Shown: one piece after another, positions 36,690 through 45,979 of the stretch
How positions within the stretch are numbered: position 1 is the stretch's first letter
How the letters are laid out: every line of letters starts with the position of its first letter
Assembly: GCF_024345795.1 (NCBI RefSeq)
Contig: NZ_JAGQBU010000001.1
Span: 124,001-188,000, forward strand
Length of the DNA: 64,000 bases
Direction: 5' to 3'
Source: Synechococcus sp. J7-Johnson
GTDB taxonomy: Bacteria; Cyanobacteriota; Cyanobacteriia; PCC-6307; Cyanobiaceae
Translations under genes and position numbers: made by a program
The notes under the pieces: generated by a model
Told to the model about the DNA's origin: nothing
Databases searched by the model: none
What the model saw: only the letters and a program-made list of their open reading frames with translations

Positions 36690-37451
36690 TCAGAAGAAAC
36701 GCGGCAGACCGAACGAAGGAATCGAAGGCGCCGAAGGAGCTGACGGGACCGAGGGAATCGTCACCGAGGGCAGGTTGGAGCGCAGGTAGCTCTCCAGGGA
36801 TCCGAAGGCCGGCAAGGGGATGGTGAAGCCCTGGAAAAGGGGGCCGCCCAGGATGGCGTTGTAGTCGCCGCTGCTGAGCTTGAGCAGGGCCAACACCACA
36901 CCGGCCGGGGAAAGCTGCACTTTTTCGCCAGCATTCACGGTGGTTGAGCCACCAGGGGCCGGCTGCCCGTCGCTGAGGGGCTCGACCTCGACCGAGCCTT
37001 CCAGCACCGAGAGCTCGGTGCCGCCGCTCTCATCGACCGAGAGCAGGTAGTTGGTGCCCCGCACGCTCAGGCGCGAGGAGCGGGTGCAGCCGGCCTGTTT
37101 GCCGGAGACCAGCACCTGACCCTTGCTGAGCAGGAAGCAGTCCTGGCCCAGGCGCAGCAGGGAAAAACGATTAAGGCGGCCGGCGGCACCGGAGGGGAAG
37201 GCCAGCTGGCCGCGACTGTTCTGGGTGCTCACCTGCTGGGGCGTGACCGCCTTGTCGTTCACCTTGGCCTGACGGGTGTCGATGAACAGCTCCTTGCCAT
37301 CGAGGATCTCCCGCACCGTGGCCGCTTCGGCGGCCAGCAACGGCGCAGGCTGCAACGGCACCACCAGGCTGGCGAAAGCCAGCAGCCGCAGCAGCGGTTG
37401 CCTCCAGAGCATCCCGACACCAACGGAGGCAGACGACGGCGACGGCGACAT
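36690..37451 (-). CDS. Exported FecR-domain protein (A)
   Basis: 253 residues (ATG 37412 is an alternative). A signal peptide ends near LLAAEAATV. The FecR-like beta domain contains SSRLSVRGTNYLLSVDESGGT and LSVLEGSVEV, the pattern by which FecR-type domains of unknown binding are recognised. Two cysteines bracket SKGQVLVSGKQAG (Cys 105 and Cys 122) and recur in FecR protein C of this window. The C-terminus is Ser/Pro-rich. It lies 15 bp upstream of cyclase A and 38 bp downstream of cyclase B. I infer a periplasmic partner of the CHASE2 domain. Confidence 0.85.
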   Translation of the reverse strand: MSPSPSSASVGVGMLWRQPLLRLLAFASLVVPLQPAPLLAAEAATVREILDGKELFIDTRQAKVNDKAVTPQQVSTQNSRGQLAFPSGAAGRLNRFSLLRLGQDCFLLSKGQVLVSGKQAGCTRSSRLSVRGTNYLLSVDESGGTELSVLEGSVEVEPLSDGQPAPGGSTTVNAGEKVQLSPAGVVLALLKLSSGDYNAILGGPLFQGFTIPLPAFGSLESYLRSNLPSVTIPSVPSAPSAPSIPSFGLPRFF

Positions 37452-37489
37452 GGGCGATTCCGCAGAGGGACGATCAGGCAGGCCTGGAC

Positions 37490-39346
37490 TCAGTCATGGA
37501 CATTCTGCTGGCCCCCTGGCGCTGGACCACGCAGTCCCAGCAGGGCCAGCACCTCGAGCGGCTCCGGCCAGCCCTTTAGTTGGTGGGCTCCCAGGGGCTC
37601 CACCTCCAGCTCCCCGGGCAGCAGGGCCACCAGCTCGGCGCTGATCAGGATCGGATGCTGTGGATAGTGGCGGGTGAGACGCTCCAGGCGGTTGGCCACG
37701 TTGACGCTGGCCCCCACCACGGTGAATTCCAGCCGCTGAGATGCCCCGAGATTGCCGGCGATCACCTCACCCACATGCAGGCCGATGCCATGGCGCAACG
37801 GCGCCTGGCCCGCCGCCACCAGCTCATGATTGAGCCGCTCCAGGCCCCGCTGCATCGCCAGGGCCGCCCGTACCGCCGCGCGGCCCTCCTGGCGGTCACC
37901 CCGGCTGCGGGGCACACCGAACTCCGCCATCACCGCATCGCCGATGAACTTGTCGAGCAGCCCCTGTTCAGCCAGCACGGCAGCGGCCATCTCCTCGAAG
38001 TAACGGTTGAGCAGGGCGAAGAGCTGGTCGGGGGCCAGCCTGGCGCTCAGGGCGGTGAAATCCACCAGGTCGCTGAACAGCACGACGCAGCGAGCCCGGC
38101 TGCCGACCGACTGGGTCCAGATCGGCCCCGGATTGCGCAGGATGTCGCGCAACAGGGTGGGGGAAACGCGGCGGGCCAGCACCTGGTGCAGGTACGCCCG
38201 TTCACGGCTCTCCCCCAGGGCCTGAGCCACGGCCCTCCCGCCGCCGCCGAAGAGCACCGCCAGCACCATGGCGGCCAGGGGCAGGCGCAGCAGGGCACCC
38301 AGCCAGAGTCCCCAGCCGGCAAGCAGGGTCAGGGCCACCAGAGCCAGGACCACCAGCAGGGTGCGACCCGCCGTGGCAGCGCGGCCCAGCCCCCATGCCG
38401 CGCCGACCCCCCAGAGCAGGAACAGCAGGGCCTCGCCCCATCCCGGCAGGCGCCACAGGCCCTCGGCCTGCATCGCATTGGCCAGGGCCACCCCCTGCAC
38501 CTCGGTGCCGCTCTGGGGACCGAAGGGGGTCTCCTGAAGGTCGCCCAGATTCGGGGCCGTGACGCCGATCAGGACGGTGCGGCCGCTCCAGAAGCCCGGC
38601 GGGGTATCGAGGATGTTCCAGGCCGGCACCTGGCGCAGCGCGCCCGCCGGGCCGAGGTAATTCAGGCCCATCGCGGCCGTCGGCACCGGCGTCCCGGCCG
38701 CCAGAAAGGCCATGGGCCGGGGATGGGGGCGGGGGAAACCGGCCAGGTTGCTGTTGAGCCAGTCCTGGCCCGGCACGGCTTCCGCCACCCCCTGGGGTGT
38801 CTGCAGCAGGGTGGTGAGCCCGGGCGGACCCAGGGACGGGAGCGGAAGCAGCAGCCGCACCAGCTCCGTACCCTGCTGGTCTCTCAGGCCGTAACGGGCG
38901 GCCAGGTGGACCCGCTCGCGCCAGGGGGCCAGCGTGGCGAGGAAGGCCTGGTCGTCCGCGGGGCCGAAGCGGCTGGGCTGGCTGAATTCGATGTTGAACA
39001 ACACCCGGGCCGCTCCCCGCTCCAGCACGCTGGCTGCCAGCCGGGCCTGTAGGGCCCGCGGCCAGGGCCACGGACCCATCTCCCGCCAGAGCGGCGAGAG
39101 GCGCCGCTCATCGGGGGCGATCAACTCCCCCAGCTCGAGGGAATCAGCATCGATCGCCAGAATCACCGGATCAACGGGGGCCGCTCGGGCGCCGCGCAGC
39201 TGGAAGAACAGGACCTGGATCTGGCCGTCCAGCAGGTTCAGGGCCTGCCCCGGAGAGGTGGCTGGCAGGCGGTCGAGGCCAGCCAGAAGGGGGGCCGCCA
39301 GGCCGAGCCACCACAGCCGCCGCCAGCGGCAGGGGCCCGGCGGCAT
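37490..39346 (-). CDS. CHASE2 - class III nucleotide cyclase (B)
   Basis: About 618 residues from ATG 39346. Same layout as cyclase A: an N-terminal membrane helix, a CHASE2 domain (about 55-300; VILAIDADSLELGEL, WPRALQARLAASVLERGAARV), membrane helices (about 305-370) and a cyclase domain. Metal Asp (FSDLVDFTAL), Lys-Asp pair (DKFIGDAVMAEFG), Thr (EFTVVGASVNVANRLE), Asn and Arg are all present, but the usual GDTVN is GASVN. The enzyme is probably active; product uncertain, with cAMP the default from the Thr signature. The ATG shares one base with the stop of FecR protein B (TGATG-type coupling). Confidence 0.92.
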   Translation of the reverse strand: MPPGPCRWRRLWWLGLAAPLLAGLDRLPATSPGQALNLLDGQIQVLFFQLRGARAAPVDPVILAIDADSLELGELIAPDERRLSPLWREMGPWPWPRALQARLAASVLERGAARVLFNIEFSQPSRFGPADDQAFLATLAPWRERVHLAARYGLRDQQGTELVRLLLPLPSLGPPGLTTLLQTPQGVAEAVPGQDWLNSNLAGFPRPHPRPMAFLAAGTPVPTAAMGLNYLGPAGALRQVPAWNILDTPPGFWSGRTVLIGVTAPNLGDLQETPFGPQSGTEVQGVALANAMQAEGLWRLPGWGEALLFLLWGVGAAWGLGRAATAGRTLLVVLALVALTLLAGWGLWLGALLRLPLAAMVLAVLFGGGGRAVAQALGESRERAYLHQVLARRVSPTLLRDILRNPGPIWTQSVGSRARCVVLFSDLVDFTALSARLAPDQLFALLNRYFEEMAAAVLAEQGLLDKFIGDAVMAEFGVPRSRGDRQEGRAAVRAALAMQRGLERLNHELVAAGQAPLRHGIGLHVGEVIAGNLGASQRLEFTVVGASVNVANRLERLTRHYPQHPILISAELVALLPGELEVEPLGAHQLKGWPEPLEVLALLGLRGPAPGGQQNVHD

Positions 39347-40056
39347 CAAGGAGTCAGGCCGAGTTCGCGCTCGATCACCGGGAGTGTCTCCATCGGGGCC
39401 TCGAAACCGTTGAGCAGGATGCTGCGCTGTCGGCGCTGACGCACCTCCTCGGCGCTGAGGCGGCGTGGACCGATCCAGCCGGCCGGCGTGGCGCGCAGGA
39501 TCTCTCCGCTGGAGAGGGTGAACACGGTCCCTGAGGTGGTGGTGATCTCCACGGAGCCCTCCCAGCTGAGAAAAAGCACCTCCTCGGGCTGGTCGTCGAT
39601 GAATACCGTGGTTCCCTGGATCGAAGCCGTTCCCACCCTGGTTCGTATCCGCAGCGGCCGTCGGCGCAGCGCCGACGGGTTGATCCAGGCGATGATCTGG
39701 CCCCCACGCAGATTCAGCCCATCCGGATCGAGCTGGAGCAAGGCATTGCCGCCGAGGCGGAAGGCGCGCCCATCGGCCAGCAGCACCTGCAGGCGGCCCG
39801 GTTTCTCGGTGCGCAGCTGGGAGAGCGGGGCAATCACCTGACCGCTGCGAGCCTTCAGCTCAGCGGCGCCCGGGGGACGGATGAATGCCGGGCGAGAGGG
39901 AACATCGAGCACCCTGGGAAGACGCAGCTCGGCCACTGCCGGGGTGAACGCGAAAGCGACGACTCCAATCGCGGCTGCACCAAACAAGGCCAGCCGCCCG
40001 CTTCGTGGCCGGCTCAGGTGGGCGACAGGGGTGGAGAGTGGCGGAGCAGGGTTCAT
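39346..40056 (-). CDS. Exported FecR-domain protein (B)
   Basis: 236 residues. An uncleaved or cleaved N-terminal membrane segment (ALFGAAAIGVVAFAF, cleavage near AVAEL) precedes a FecR domain with LQVLLADGRAFRLGGNALL, IRTRVGTASIQGTTVFI and WEGSVEITTTSG. It lacks the paired Cys seen in FecR proteins A and C and is a distinct subfamily with a C-terminal helical tail. It lies 35 bp downstream of ndk on the same strand and its stop overlaps the cyclase B start, so the sensor pair is coupled. Confidence 0.85.
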   Translation of the reverse strand: MNPAPPLSTPVAHLSRPRSGRLALFGAAAIGVVAFAFTPAVAELRLPRVLDVPSRPAFIRPPGAAELKARSGQVIAPLSQLRTEKPGRLQVLLADGRAFRLGGNALLQLDPDGLNLRGGQIIAWINPSALRRRPLRIRTRVGTASIQGTTVFIDDQPEEVLFLSWEGSVEITTTSGTVFTLSSGEILRATPAGWIGPRRLSAEEVRQRRQRSILLNGFEAPMETLPVIERELGLTP

Positions 40057-40091
40057 GCCATGGCCTGAGGCTTGGCTCTAACCATGGCCTC

Positions 40092-40550
40092 TCAGGGCTC
40101 CAGGCGCCACACCTGATCGGCCGGCGACCAGTCGCTCAGCTCGGAGGGCTGGAACCAGAGGCCGATCTCGAAGACGGCGGTTTCCGGAGCGTCGGAGCCG
40201 TGGATCACATTGCGGCCGATGTTCACCGCCAGATCGCCGCGGATAGTGCCGGGCTCAGCCTCCAGGGGCTTGGTGGCGCCGATCAGCTTGCGGGCGCTGG
40301 CGATCACGCCGTCGCCCTCCCACACCATCGCCACCACCGGACCACTGGTTATGAACTCGACCAGGCCGGCGAAAAAGGGGCGCTCGCGGTGCACGCCGTA
40401 GTGGCTTTCGGCCAGCTCCCGGCTGGGCACGAGCTGCTTGAGGCCCACCAGCTTGAAACCCTTGCGCTCGAAGCGGCCCAGGATCTCGCCCACCAGCCCC
40501 CGCTGCACCCCATCGGGCTTGATCGCAAGGAAGGTGCGTTCGGTGGCCAT
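40092..40550 (-). CDS. ndk: Nucleoside diphosphate kinase
   Basis: 152 residues from ATG 40550 (the frame runs on upstream without NDK homology). Equilibrates NTP pools using a phospho-His intermediate. Catalytic His in [11 protein letters not shown] and the entry motif [18 protein letters not shown] are standard. On the minus strand it lies 35 bp upstream of the FecR-cyclase tandem and may share its transcript, which would place ATP/GTP balancing next to two nucleotide cyclases. Confidence 0.98.
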   Translation of the reverse strand: MATERTFLAIKPDGVQRGLVGEILGRFERKGFKLVGLKQLVPSRELAESHYGVHRERPFFAGLVEFITSGPVVAMVWEGDGVIASARKLIGATKPLEAEPGTIRGDLAVNIGRNVIHGSDAPETAVFEIGLWFQPSELSDWSPADQVWRLEP

Positions 40551-40662
40551 GGCAAGAGAAGACGGCTGATCGAGCCATCGTCCGCGCTGGGCCTGCCGCT
40601 TGGCAAGCAAGCCCTGTCATGACAACCGCCATACGATCGGGCCTCCGGCCGGATGTGCGTCG
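40551..40662. promoter_or_regulatory. Divergent promoter region, ndk / FUSC gene
   Basis: 112 bp between divergent starts. The purine-rich GGCAAGAGAAG just beside the ndk ATG on the plus strand is not a ribosome site for ndk itself. No operator assigned. Confidence 0.3.
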
Positions 40663-42786
40663 ATGCCTGCAGCGCCAGCATTGCCCGCTGCCTGGCTGGC
40701 GGCCCCGAGGATCGGGCCCAACCTCCGGCTCGGCCTGCGCACCACCGTGGCCAGCGTGATGCCTCTGCTGGCGACCGCGCTGCTGCATGAGCCCGCCCTG
40801 ATCTGGATGGCTTTGGGTGGGCTCTACGTGAACATGGCCGACACGGGCGGTGCCTACCGCACCAGGGCAACGGCGATGGCTTGCGCTTCCCTGCTGGGCG
40901 CCGTGGCGCTTGGCGGGGGGATCGGACTGGCCACCTGGCCCTGGCTGTGCGTGCCGGCCATGTTCGCCGTCGGGCTGGGCTGCGGTCTGCTCTCGCTCTA
41001 CGGCAATGCCGGTGCCCTGATCGGCCTGGTGACGGCCTGGTGCTTCCTGATCGGAATCAATCTGGCCGGCCCCGACCCTGCCAAGGCCCTGTCCTTCTCC
41101 CTGCTCTACCTGGCCGGGGGGGCCTGGGCCACCCTGCTGGCGGTGGCCATCTGGCCGCTCCGGCCCTACCGGCCCGTCCGGCTCGCGACCGCTGATGTCC
41201 TGCGGGCGATCGCCGATTTCTTCAGCCAGGCCTGCCCGGGGAGCGGCGGGATTCCAGCCGCTGAGGACCAGCTCTTCCAGGGCAAACTCCGGGTCCGCAC
41301 CGCCCTCGCCACCGCCCGGGCGACCCTGGCGGATACCCGCAGCGGCCGCCTCGGAGACAGTCCGGCCGATGGGGCCTTCACCCGCCTGATCGAGTCCGCC
41401 GACGCGCTGTTCGTGACCAGTGCGGCAATGGGCAACCTGCTGGCGGGGGTACCGGGGCGGGAAGCCCCCCAGCTCCGGCCCCGGATCAATGGGCTCAATC
41501 GGCACGGTGTCGCGGCGCTGCGTCAGTTGGAACAGGCGCTGCTGGGGCGCGCCGGCTTGCCCCCGTGCCAGGAACTTGTGATCGAGGCCCGACGGATCGC
41601 TGCCGCGATCGATCGGTTCCCTGCACCAATCGCCGCGCTCCAGCAGGCCCAGCTCAGCCAGGTCCACTGGATCACCACCCTCGCCCAGGTCGGCGAAGCC
41701 ATTCCTGCGGCAGCGCTCAACCGCAGATCGACTCAGCTGCGCCGCCCCAATGACGCAGTGCGGGTTGCGGTGGCCCAGGGCTGGAGAACTCTTGGCGCAA
41801 ACCTCACGCTCGACTCGAGCGTGTTCCGCCACGGTCTTCGGTTCGGAGTCGCCTCGGCCGTTGCGGTGAGCATCTATACCCTGTTCGCGCTGCCGATCGG
41901 CTACTGGATCACGTTGACCGTGTCGGTGATCCTGCGGCCCTCGGCGGGTGAGAGCCTCACGCGCACCAGCCAGCGGGTGCTGGGCACGGTGCTGGGCGGG
42001 ATCCTGGCGATCGTGCTGGCCACCCTCTTCCCCCATCCCCTCGCGATCGTGCTGCTGCTGGTGCCGCTCACGCTGGTGATGATGGCGATTCTGCCGGTGA
42101 ACTACGGGCTGTTCGTCTTCTTCCTCACCCCCTGGATCGTTCTCTACAAGGACATTGCCCAACCCGGTGACTGGAGCCTGGCCCTGTGGCGGATCGCCAA
42201 CACCCTGATCGGCGCCGTCCTGGCCCTGGCCGCCATCCACCTGATCCTGCCCCGCTGGGAACGGGAGCAGCTGCCGGCCCGACTGGCGGCCAGCCTGCGC
42301 TGCAATGCCCAGTTTGTTTCGGAGGTGCTGGATCGGGTTCTGGAGCCCCCACGAACAAGCACCGGGCCGCCGACCACTCCTGCCGCCGTGCGCCTGGCGA
42401 TGGGCAACGCCCAGGTCTCGATCCAGCGGTATCTCAGCGAGAAGGCTTCGCACCGGCCGATGGCGCTGCCATTGATGGCTTTTCTGCTGCACAGCCAGCG
42501 TCTGATCGACGCCCTCCTGGTGCTGGGGAGCGGTGCCCGCCAGTTCGATGGCAGCCCGGCACCGGTCAGCGTTCGGCCCCTGCGGGACGAGATGCTGACC
42601 ACGCTCACGGCCCTCGCCTCGGCGCTGGAGCGCGGCGAGCGGACTGGCCCGCTGCCGGATCTGCGCCGGCCGGAGCTGGCCGACGACTTGCTCCAGCAGG
42701 AGTTGGAGCACCTTGTTGAACCGATCATGGGCCTCCGCAACGCCGCGGAATCCTGGAGCGCCGGCATGGCCCTCCCTGGCTCATGA
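40663..42786 (+). CDS. FUSC-family membrane protein (YccS/aromatic-acid exporter type)
   Basis: 707 residues from ATG 40663. Two sets of membrane helices (about residues 25-150 and 380-520) with soluble regions between and after: the FUSC family layout (fusaric-acid resistance and p-hydroxybenzoate efflux related). The second set carries FGVASAVAVSIYTLFALPIGYWITLTVSVILRPSAGES (seen in parts), the FUSC_2 signature. It is probably an inner-membrane exporter or envelope stress protein; substrate unknown. The opposite strand carries an 818-codon open frame here, which is a shadow of GC-rich coding. Confidence 0.88.
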   Translation: MPAAPALPAAWLAAPRIGPNLRLGLRTTVASVMPLLATALLHEPALIWMALGGLYVNMADTGGAYRTRATAMACASLLGAVALGGGIGLATWPWLCVPAMFAVGLGCGLLSLYGNAGALIGLVTAWCFLIGINLAGPDPAKALSFSLLYLAGGAWATLLAVAIWPLRPYRPVRLATADVLRAIADFFSQACPGSGGIPAAEDQLFQGKLRVRTALATARATLADTRSGRLGDSPADGAFTRLIESADALFVTSAAMGNLLAGVPGREAPQLRPRINGLNRHGVAALRQLEQALLGRAGLPPCQELVIEARRIAAAIDRFPAPIAALQQAQLSQVHWITTLAQVGEAIPAAALNRRSTQLRRPNDAVRVAVAQGWRTLGANLTLDSSVFRHGLRFGVASAVAVSIYTLFALPIGYWITLTVSVILRPSAGESLTRTSQRVLGTVLGGILAIVLATLFPHPLAIVLLLVPLTLVMMAILPVNYGLFVFFLTPWIVLYKDIAQPGDWSLALWRIANTLIGAVLALAAIHLILPRWEREQLPARLAASLRCNAQFVSEVLDRVLEPPRTSTGPPTTPAAVRLAMGNAQVSIQRYLSEKASHRPMALPLMAFLLHSQRLIDALLVLGSGARQFDGSPAPVSVRPLRDEMLTTLTALASALERGERTGPLPDLRRPELADDLLQQELEHLVEPIMGLRNAAESWSAGMALPGS

Positions 42787-42918
42787 TCAAAGATTGGCGA
42801 TCGGCCGCAAAGTGGTGCAGCCCATAGGTGTGGGCATGCGGTAAGGCCATGGCCCCAGTCTGGCAGCGCCATCCCGCCTAGATTCCCACCGACAGGCTTC
42901 GCCGCAACCCAGGCTCCG
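42787..42918. promoter_or_regulatory. Intergenic region upstream of speA
   Basis: 132 bp between the FUSC gene and speA. CCTAGATTCCC near 42880 could contain a -10-like TAGATT. No terminator hairpin with U-tract is visible, so FUSC readthrough into speA is possible. Confidence 0.3.
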
Positions 42919-44895
42919 ATGGTGCTCGCCGACCCGACCCGCCCGCCGGGAGCGCTCCCCGGTGATTCCGCCCCCTGGAGCGTGGCCGACAGCACGCGGC
43001 TGTACGGGTTGGAGGGATGGGGTGAGCCCTATTTCAGCGCCAACAGTCGCGGTCATGTGATGGTGCAGCCCCGTGGGGATCGCGGTGGTTCCCTCGATCT
43101 GGTCGACCTGGTGGAGGGCCTGCAGAGCCGCGACCTCTCCCTGCCGCTGCTGATCCGCTTCGACGACATCCTCGAGGACCGGCTGGAGCGGCTCCATGCC
43201 GCCTTCGAGCGGGCGATCGCCCAGTACGGCTACGCCGGCCGCTATCAGGGGGTGTTCCCGGTGAAGTGCAACCAGCAGCGCCACGTGGTGGAGCAGCTGG
43301 TGGAGAGCGGCCGCCAGTGGCATTTCGGCCTGGAGGCCGGCAGCAAGGCGGAGCTGCTGATCGCGCTCTCCCTGGTGGAGGACCCCGAGGCCCTGCTGAT
43401 CTGCAACGGCTACAAGGACCAGCGCTACATCGAAACGGCGATCCTGGCCCGACAGCTGGGCCGCCAGCCGGTGGTGGTGATCGAGCAGCCCGACGAGGTG
43501 GAGAGGATCATCCGTGCCAGCCGGGATCTTGGGGCCGCTCCCCTGATCGGCGTGCGCGCCAAGCTGGCCAGCCGCAGCACCGGCCGCTGGGGCAGCTCGG
43601 TTGGTGAGCGCGCCAAGTTCGGGCTTTCTGTGCCGGATCTGCTCGCCACGGTCGAGGCCCTGCGCCAGGCAGATCTGCTCAGCGAGCTGCGCCTGCTCCA
43701 CTTCCACGTGGGCAGCCAGATCAACGACATCGCCGTGCTCAAGGACGCCCTGCAGGAGGCGGGCCAGATCTACGTGCAGCTGGCCGAGCTCGGGGCGCCG
43801 ATGGGCTATCTCGATGTTGGCGGCGGCCTCGGCATCGACTACGACGGCAGCCGCACCGCCACCGCCGCCTCCACCAACTACTCCCTGCAGAACTACGCCA
43901 ACGACGTGGTGGCCACGGTGCGGGAGTGCTGCGAACCCCGCTCGGTGCCGCTGCCCACCCTGGTGAGCGAGAGCGGCCGTGCAATCGCCAGCCACTTCAG
44001 CGTGCTCATCTTTGATGTGCTCGGCAGCGGGGGGGTGCAGGGGGAGGAGCCGGCGCCGCAGGAGGTGGAACCGCTGATCGTGCGCAACCTGCGCGACACC
44101 CTGGCCTCGATCCAGGCCACCGTCCTCGATGCCCCAGGCCACGCCGACCACCTGCAGGAGGGCTGGAACGACGCCATCAAGTTCAAGCAGGACGCACTCT
44201 CCGCCTTCCGGCTTGGCTACCTCAGCCTCACCGAGCGGGGGGCGGCCGAGCAGCTCTACTGGGCCTGCTGCCAGGCGATCGCCGCTCAGCTGGAGAACTG
44301 GAGCTCAAATACCCCCATTCCCGACGATCTCAAGGCCTTGCAGGCAGCGCTGGCGGGCACGTACTACGCCAACCTCTCGATCTTCCGCTCCGCTCCGGAC
44401 ACCTGGGCGATCGATCAACTCTTTCCGGTAATGCCGATCCACCGGCTCAATGAGCGCCCCAGCCGCCTGGGCAGCTTTGCCGACCTCACCTGCGATTCGG
44501 ACGGCAAGCTGGCTCGCTTCATCGGCCCCGGACAGGCCAAACCGCTGCTGGAACTGCATGAACTTCGCGAGGGTGAGCCCTACTGGATCGGCCTGTTTCT
44601 TGGCGGTGCCTACCAGGAAGTGATGGGCAATCTGCATAACCTTTTCGGCAGCACCAATGCGGTCCATATCCGTCTGGGTGCCAACGGCCGCTATCGGGTC
44701 GACCATGTGGTGCGGGGCAACAGCAACGCGGATGTGCTCAAAGCGATGGAACACGATCCTGAGGCCCTGCTTGAGCGTCTGCGGGTGGCCAGTGAAGCCG
44801 CCATTAACCGCGGCACCCTCACGGTGACTGGCGCCGGCAGGCTGATGGCCCATCTGCAGAGCAGCCTGCGCCAGAGCACCTACCTTCAGACATGA
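42919..44895 (+). CDS. speA: Biosynthetic arginine decarboxylase
   Basis: 658 residues. Decarboxylates arginine to agmatine, the first step to putrescine and spermidine. PLP Lys 116 lies in YQGVFPVKCNQQRHVVE; other motifs are FGLEAGSKAELLIAL, VGSQINDIAVLKDAL, YLDVGGGLGIDYDGS, LVSESGRAIASHFSVL and a C-terminal DLTCDSDGKL. Length is typical of the long SpeA fold. A cNBD protein gene begins 12 bp after its stop, probably in one transcript. Confidence 0.97.
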   Translation: MVLADPTRPPGALPGDSAPWSVADSTRLYGLEGWGEPYFSANSRGHVMVQPRGDRGGSLDLVDLVEGLQSRDLSLPLLIRFDDILEDRLERLHAAFERAIAQYGYAGRYQGVFPVKCNQQRHVVEQLVESGRQWHFGLEAGSKAELLIALSLVEDPEALLICNGYKDQRYIETAILARQLGRQPVVVIEQPDEVERIIRASRDLGAAPLIGVRAKLASRSTGRWGSSVGERAKFGLSVPDLLATVEALRQADLLSELRLLHFHVGSQINDIAVLKDALQEAGQIYVQLAELGAPMGYLDVGGGLGIDYDGSRTATAASTNYSLQNYANDVVATVRECCEPRSVPLPTLVSESGRAIASHFSVLIFDVLGSGGVQGEEPAPQEVEPLIVRNLRDTLASIQATVLDAPGHADHLQEGWNDAIKFKQDALSAFRLGYLSLTERGAAEQLYWACCQAIAAQLENWSSNTPIPDDLKALQAALAGTYYANLSIFRSAPDTWAIDQLFPVMPIHRLNERPSRLGSFADLTCDSDGKLARFIGPGQAKPLLELHELREGEPYWIGLFLGGAYQEVMGNLHNLFGSTNAVHIRLGANGRYRVDHVVRGNSNADVLKAMEHDPEALLERLRVASEAAINRGTLTVTGAGRLMAHLQSSLRQSTYLQT

Positions 44896-44907
44896 GCGGA
44901 GCGCACC

Positions 44908-45498
44908 ATGTGGGGAGACGAACCGCAGCTGAAGGTGGTGAGGGAGCGGATGAAACTGCTGCTCGACATTCATCACGAGGAGCTGGCCCCAGTGCATCGC
45001 CATGCCGACGTGGGGGAGCTGGTGATGCGGCAGGGTCAGACGGCTGACAGCCTGATGCTGCTCACCAGAGGCAAGGTGGCGATCCAGATCCGGCTGATCG
45101 AAGCCGAGCCACACACCCTCGCCGTGATTGAGGCCGAGGAATTGCTGGGGGAGATGGGGCTGTTTGGCTCAGGTCAGCACTCCGCCGATGTGCGGGTTGT
45201 GGAGGGCCCCGCCGAGCTGGTGGAGGTGAGCGGCGACAACTTTCTCAAGACCCTGCTCTTCGATATCGACCTCGCCATGGAGATGCTGGCGCTGGTGAGC
45301 CAGCGCTGCATGCGCAGCAATCAGGTGATCGGCCTGCTGCTCGATGGCATCGCCGCCAGCGAGCGGGGTGACACCGACCAACTGGGCAGGCTGGCAACCG
45401 AGATCGAACCCCTCAATTACTGCCTGAGCAAAGCGATGGATCGGTTGCTGGCAATCGGCCACGGCCGCTACAGCGAGCCACCGGACTCAACGGGCTGA
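44908..45498 (+). CDS. Small soluble cyclic-nucleotide-binding-domain-like protein
   Basis: 196 residues, no helix-turn-helix. A cNBD occupies about residues 25-125 (MRQGQTADSLMLLTRGKVAIQ, ELLGEMGLFGSG). The phosphate-binding-cassette Arg normally seen as RSA is His here (GQHSADV, His 91), and the loop is one residue short relative to CRP, so canonical cAMP binding is doubtful. The C-terminal 70 residues are helical. Translationally close to speA (12 bp). It may regulate or bind SpeA, or be a structural cNBD descendant. Confidence 0.8.
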   Translation: MWGDEPQLKVVRERMKLLLDIHHEELAPVHRHADVGELVMRQGQTADSLMLLTRGKVAIQIRLIEAEPHTLAVIEAEELLGEMGLFGSGQHSADVRVVEGPAELVEVSGDNFLKTLLFDIDLAMEMLALVSQRCMRSNQVIGLLLDGIAASERGDTDQLGRLATEIEPLNYCLSKAMDRLLAIGHGRYSEPPDSTG

Positions 45499-45504
45499 TA
45501 CCGC

Positions 45505-45921
45505 TCAGCGGGGGAAAGCCTGCAGCAGACCCCCTGAGCCCAGAGGAGCGAGGCTGACCAGGATCAGCACCCAGACCACTTTGCAGGCCATGTGCAGGAC
45601 TTGATCGACCCCAAGTCCATAGCGGTGACGGCACTTGCCGTAATCGATCAGTGCGTGAATCCCCCACTCGGCCAGACCGAGCCAGACCACACCAGTGAGC
45701 CAGGTCACGACGAAGGCATGGATGCCCGAATGGGCGAGCAGCCACCAGGGCCAGGGAAGAGTGTGATCTTTCCCCGGGCACTTCTCCACGGCCATCCGAT
45801 CACTCTGAAGACCGAAGTCGGCGACGAAGTGGCCCATGGCCAGCAAGGCAAACAGCCCGAAGCCTGAGATGGCCTGGGCGCCGTCTGATGACATCACCGT
45901 GATCAGAGATACATCAAGCAT
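45505..45921 (-). CDS. DUF3307 small membrane protein
   Basis: 138 residues (ATG 45894 is an alternative). Three or four membrane helices with the DUF3307 pattern LLAMGHFVADFGLQSDRMA, WWLLAHSGIHAFVVTWLTG and WGIHALIDYGKCRHRYGLGVDQ (spread along about residues 25-110). Function unknown. The stop is 6 bp from the end of the convergent cNBD gene. Confidence 0.86.
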   Translation of the reverse strand: MLDVSLITVMSSDGAQAISGFGLFALLAMGHFVADFGLQSDRMAVEKCPGKDHTLPWPWWLLAHSGIHAFVVTWLTGVVWLGLAEWGIHALIDYGKCRHRYGLGVDQVLHMACKVVWVLILVSLAPLGSGGLLQAFPR

Positions 45922-45979
45922 GCCGCCTCAAGGTCGATGGCGATGGGGTGCATGGTCACCCTTGGCCCTGGAGAGGCCT

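Noticed and set aside
40255-42711. 818-codon open frame antisense to ndk and the FUSC gene
   Set aside because: Low-complexity Gly/Gln/Arg-rich translation with no family motifs; it mirrors the third-position GC bias of the real genes.
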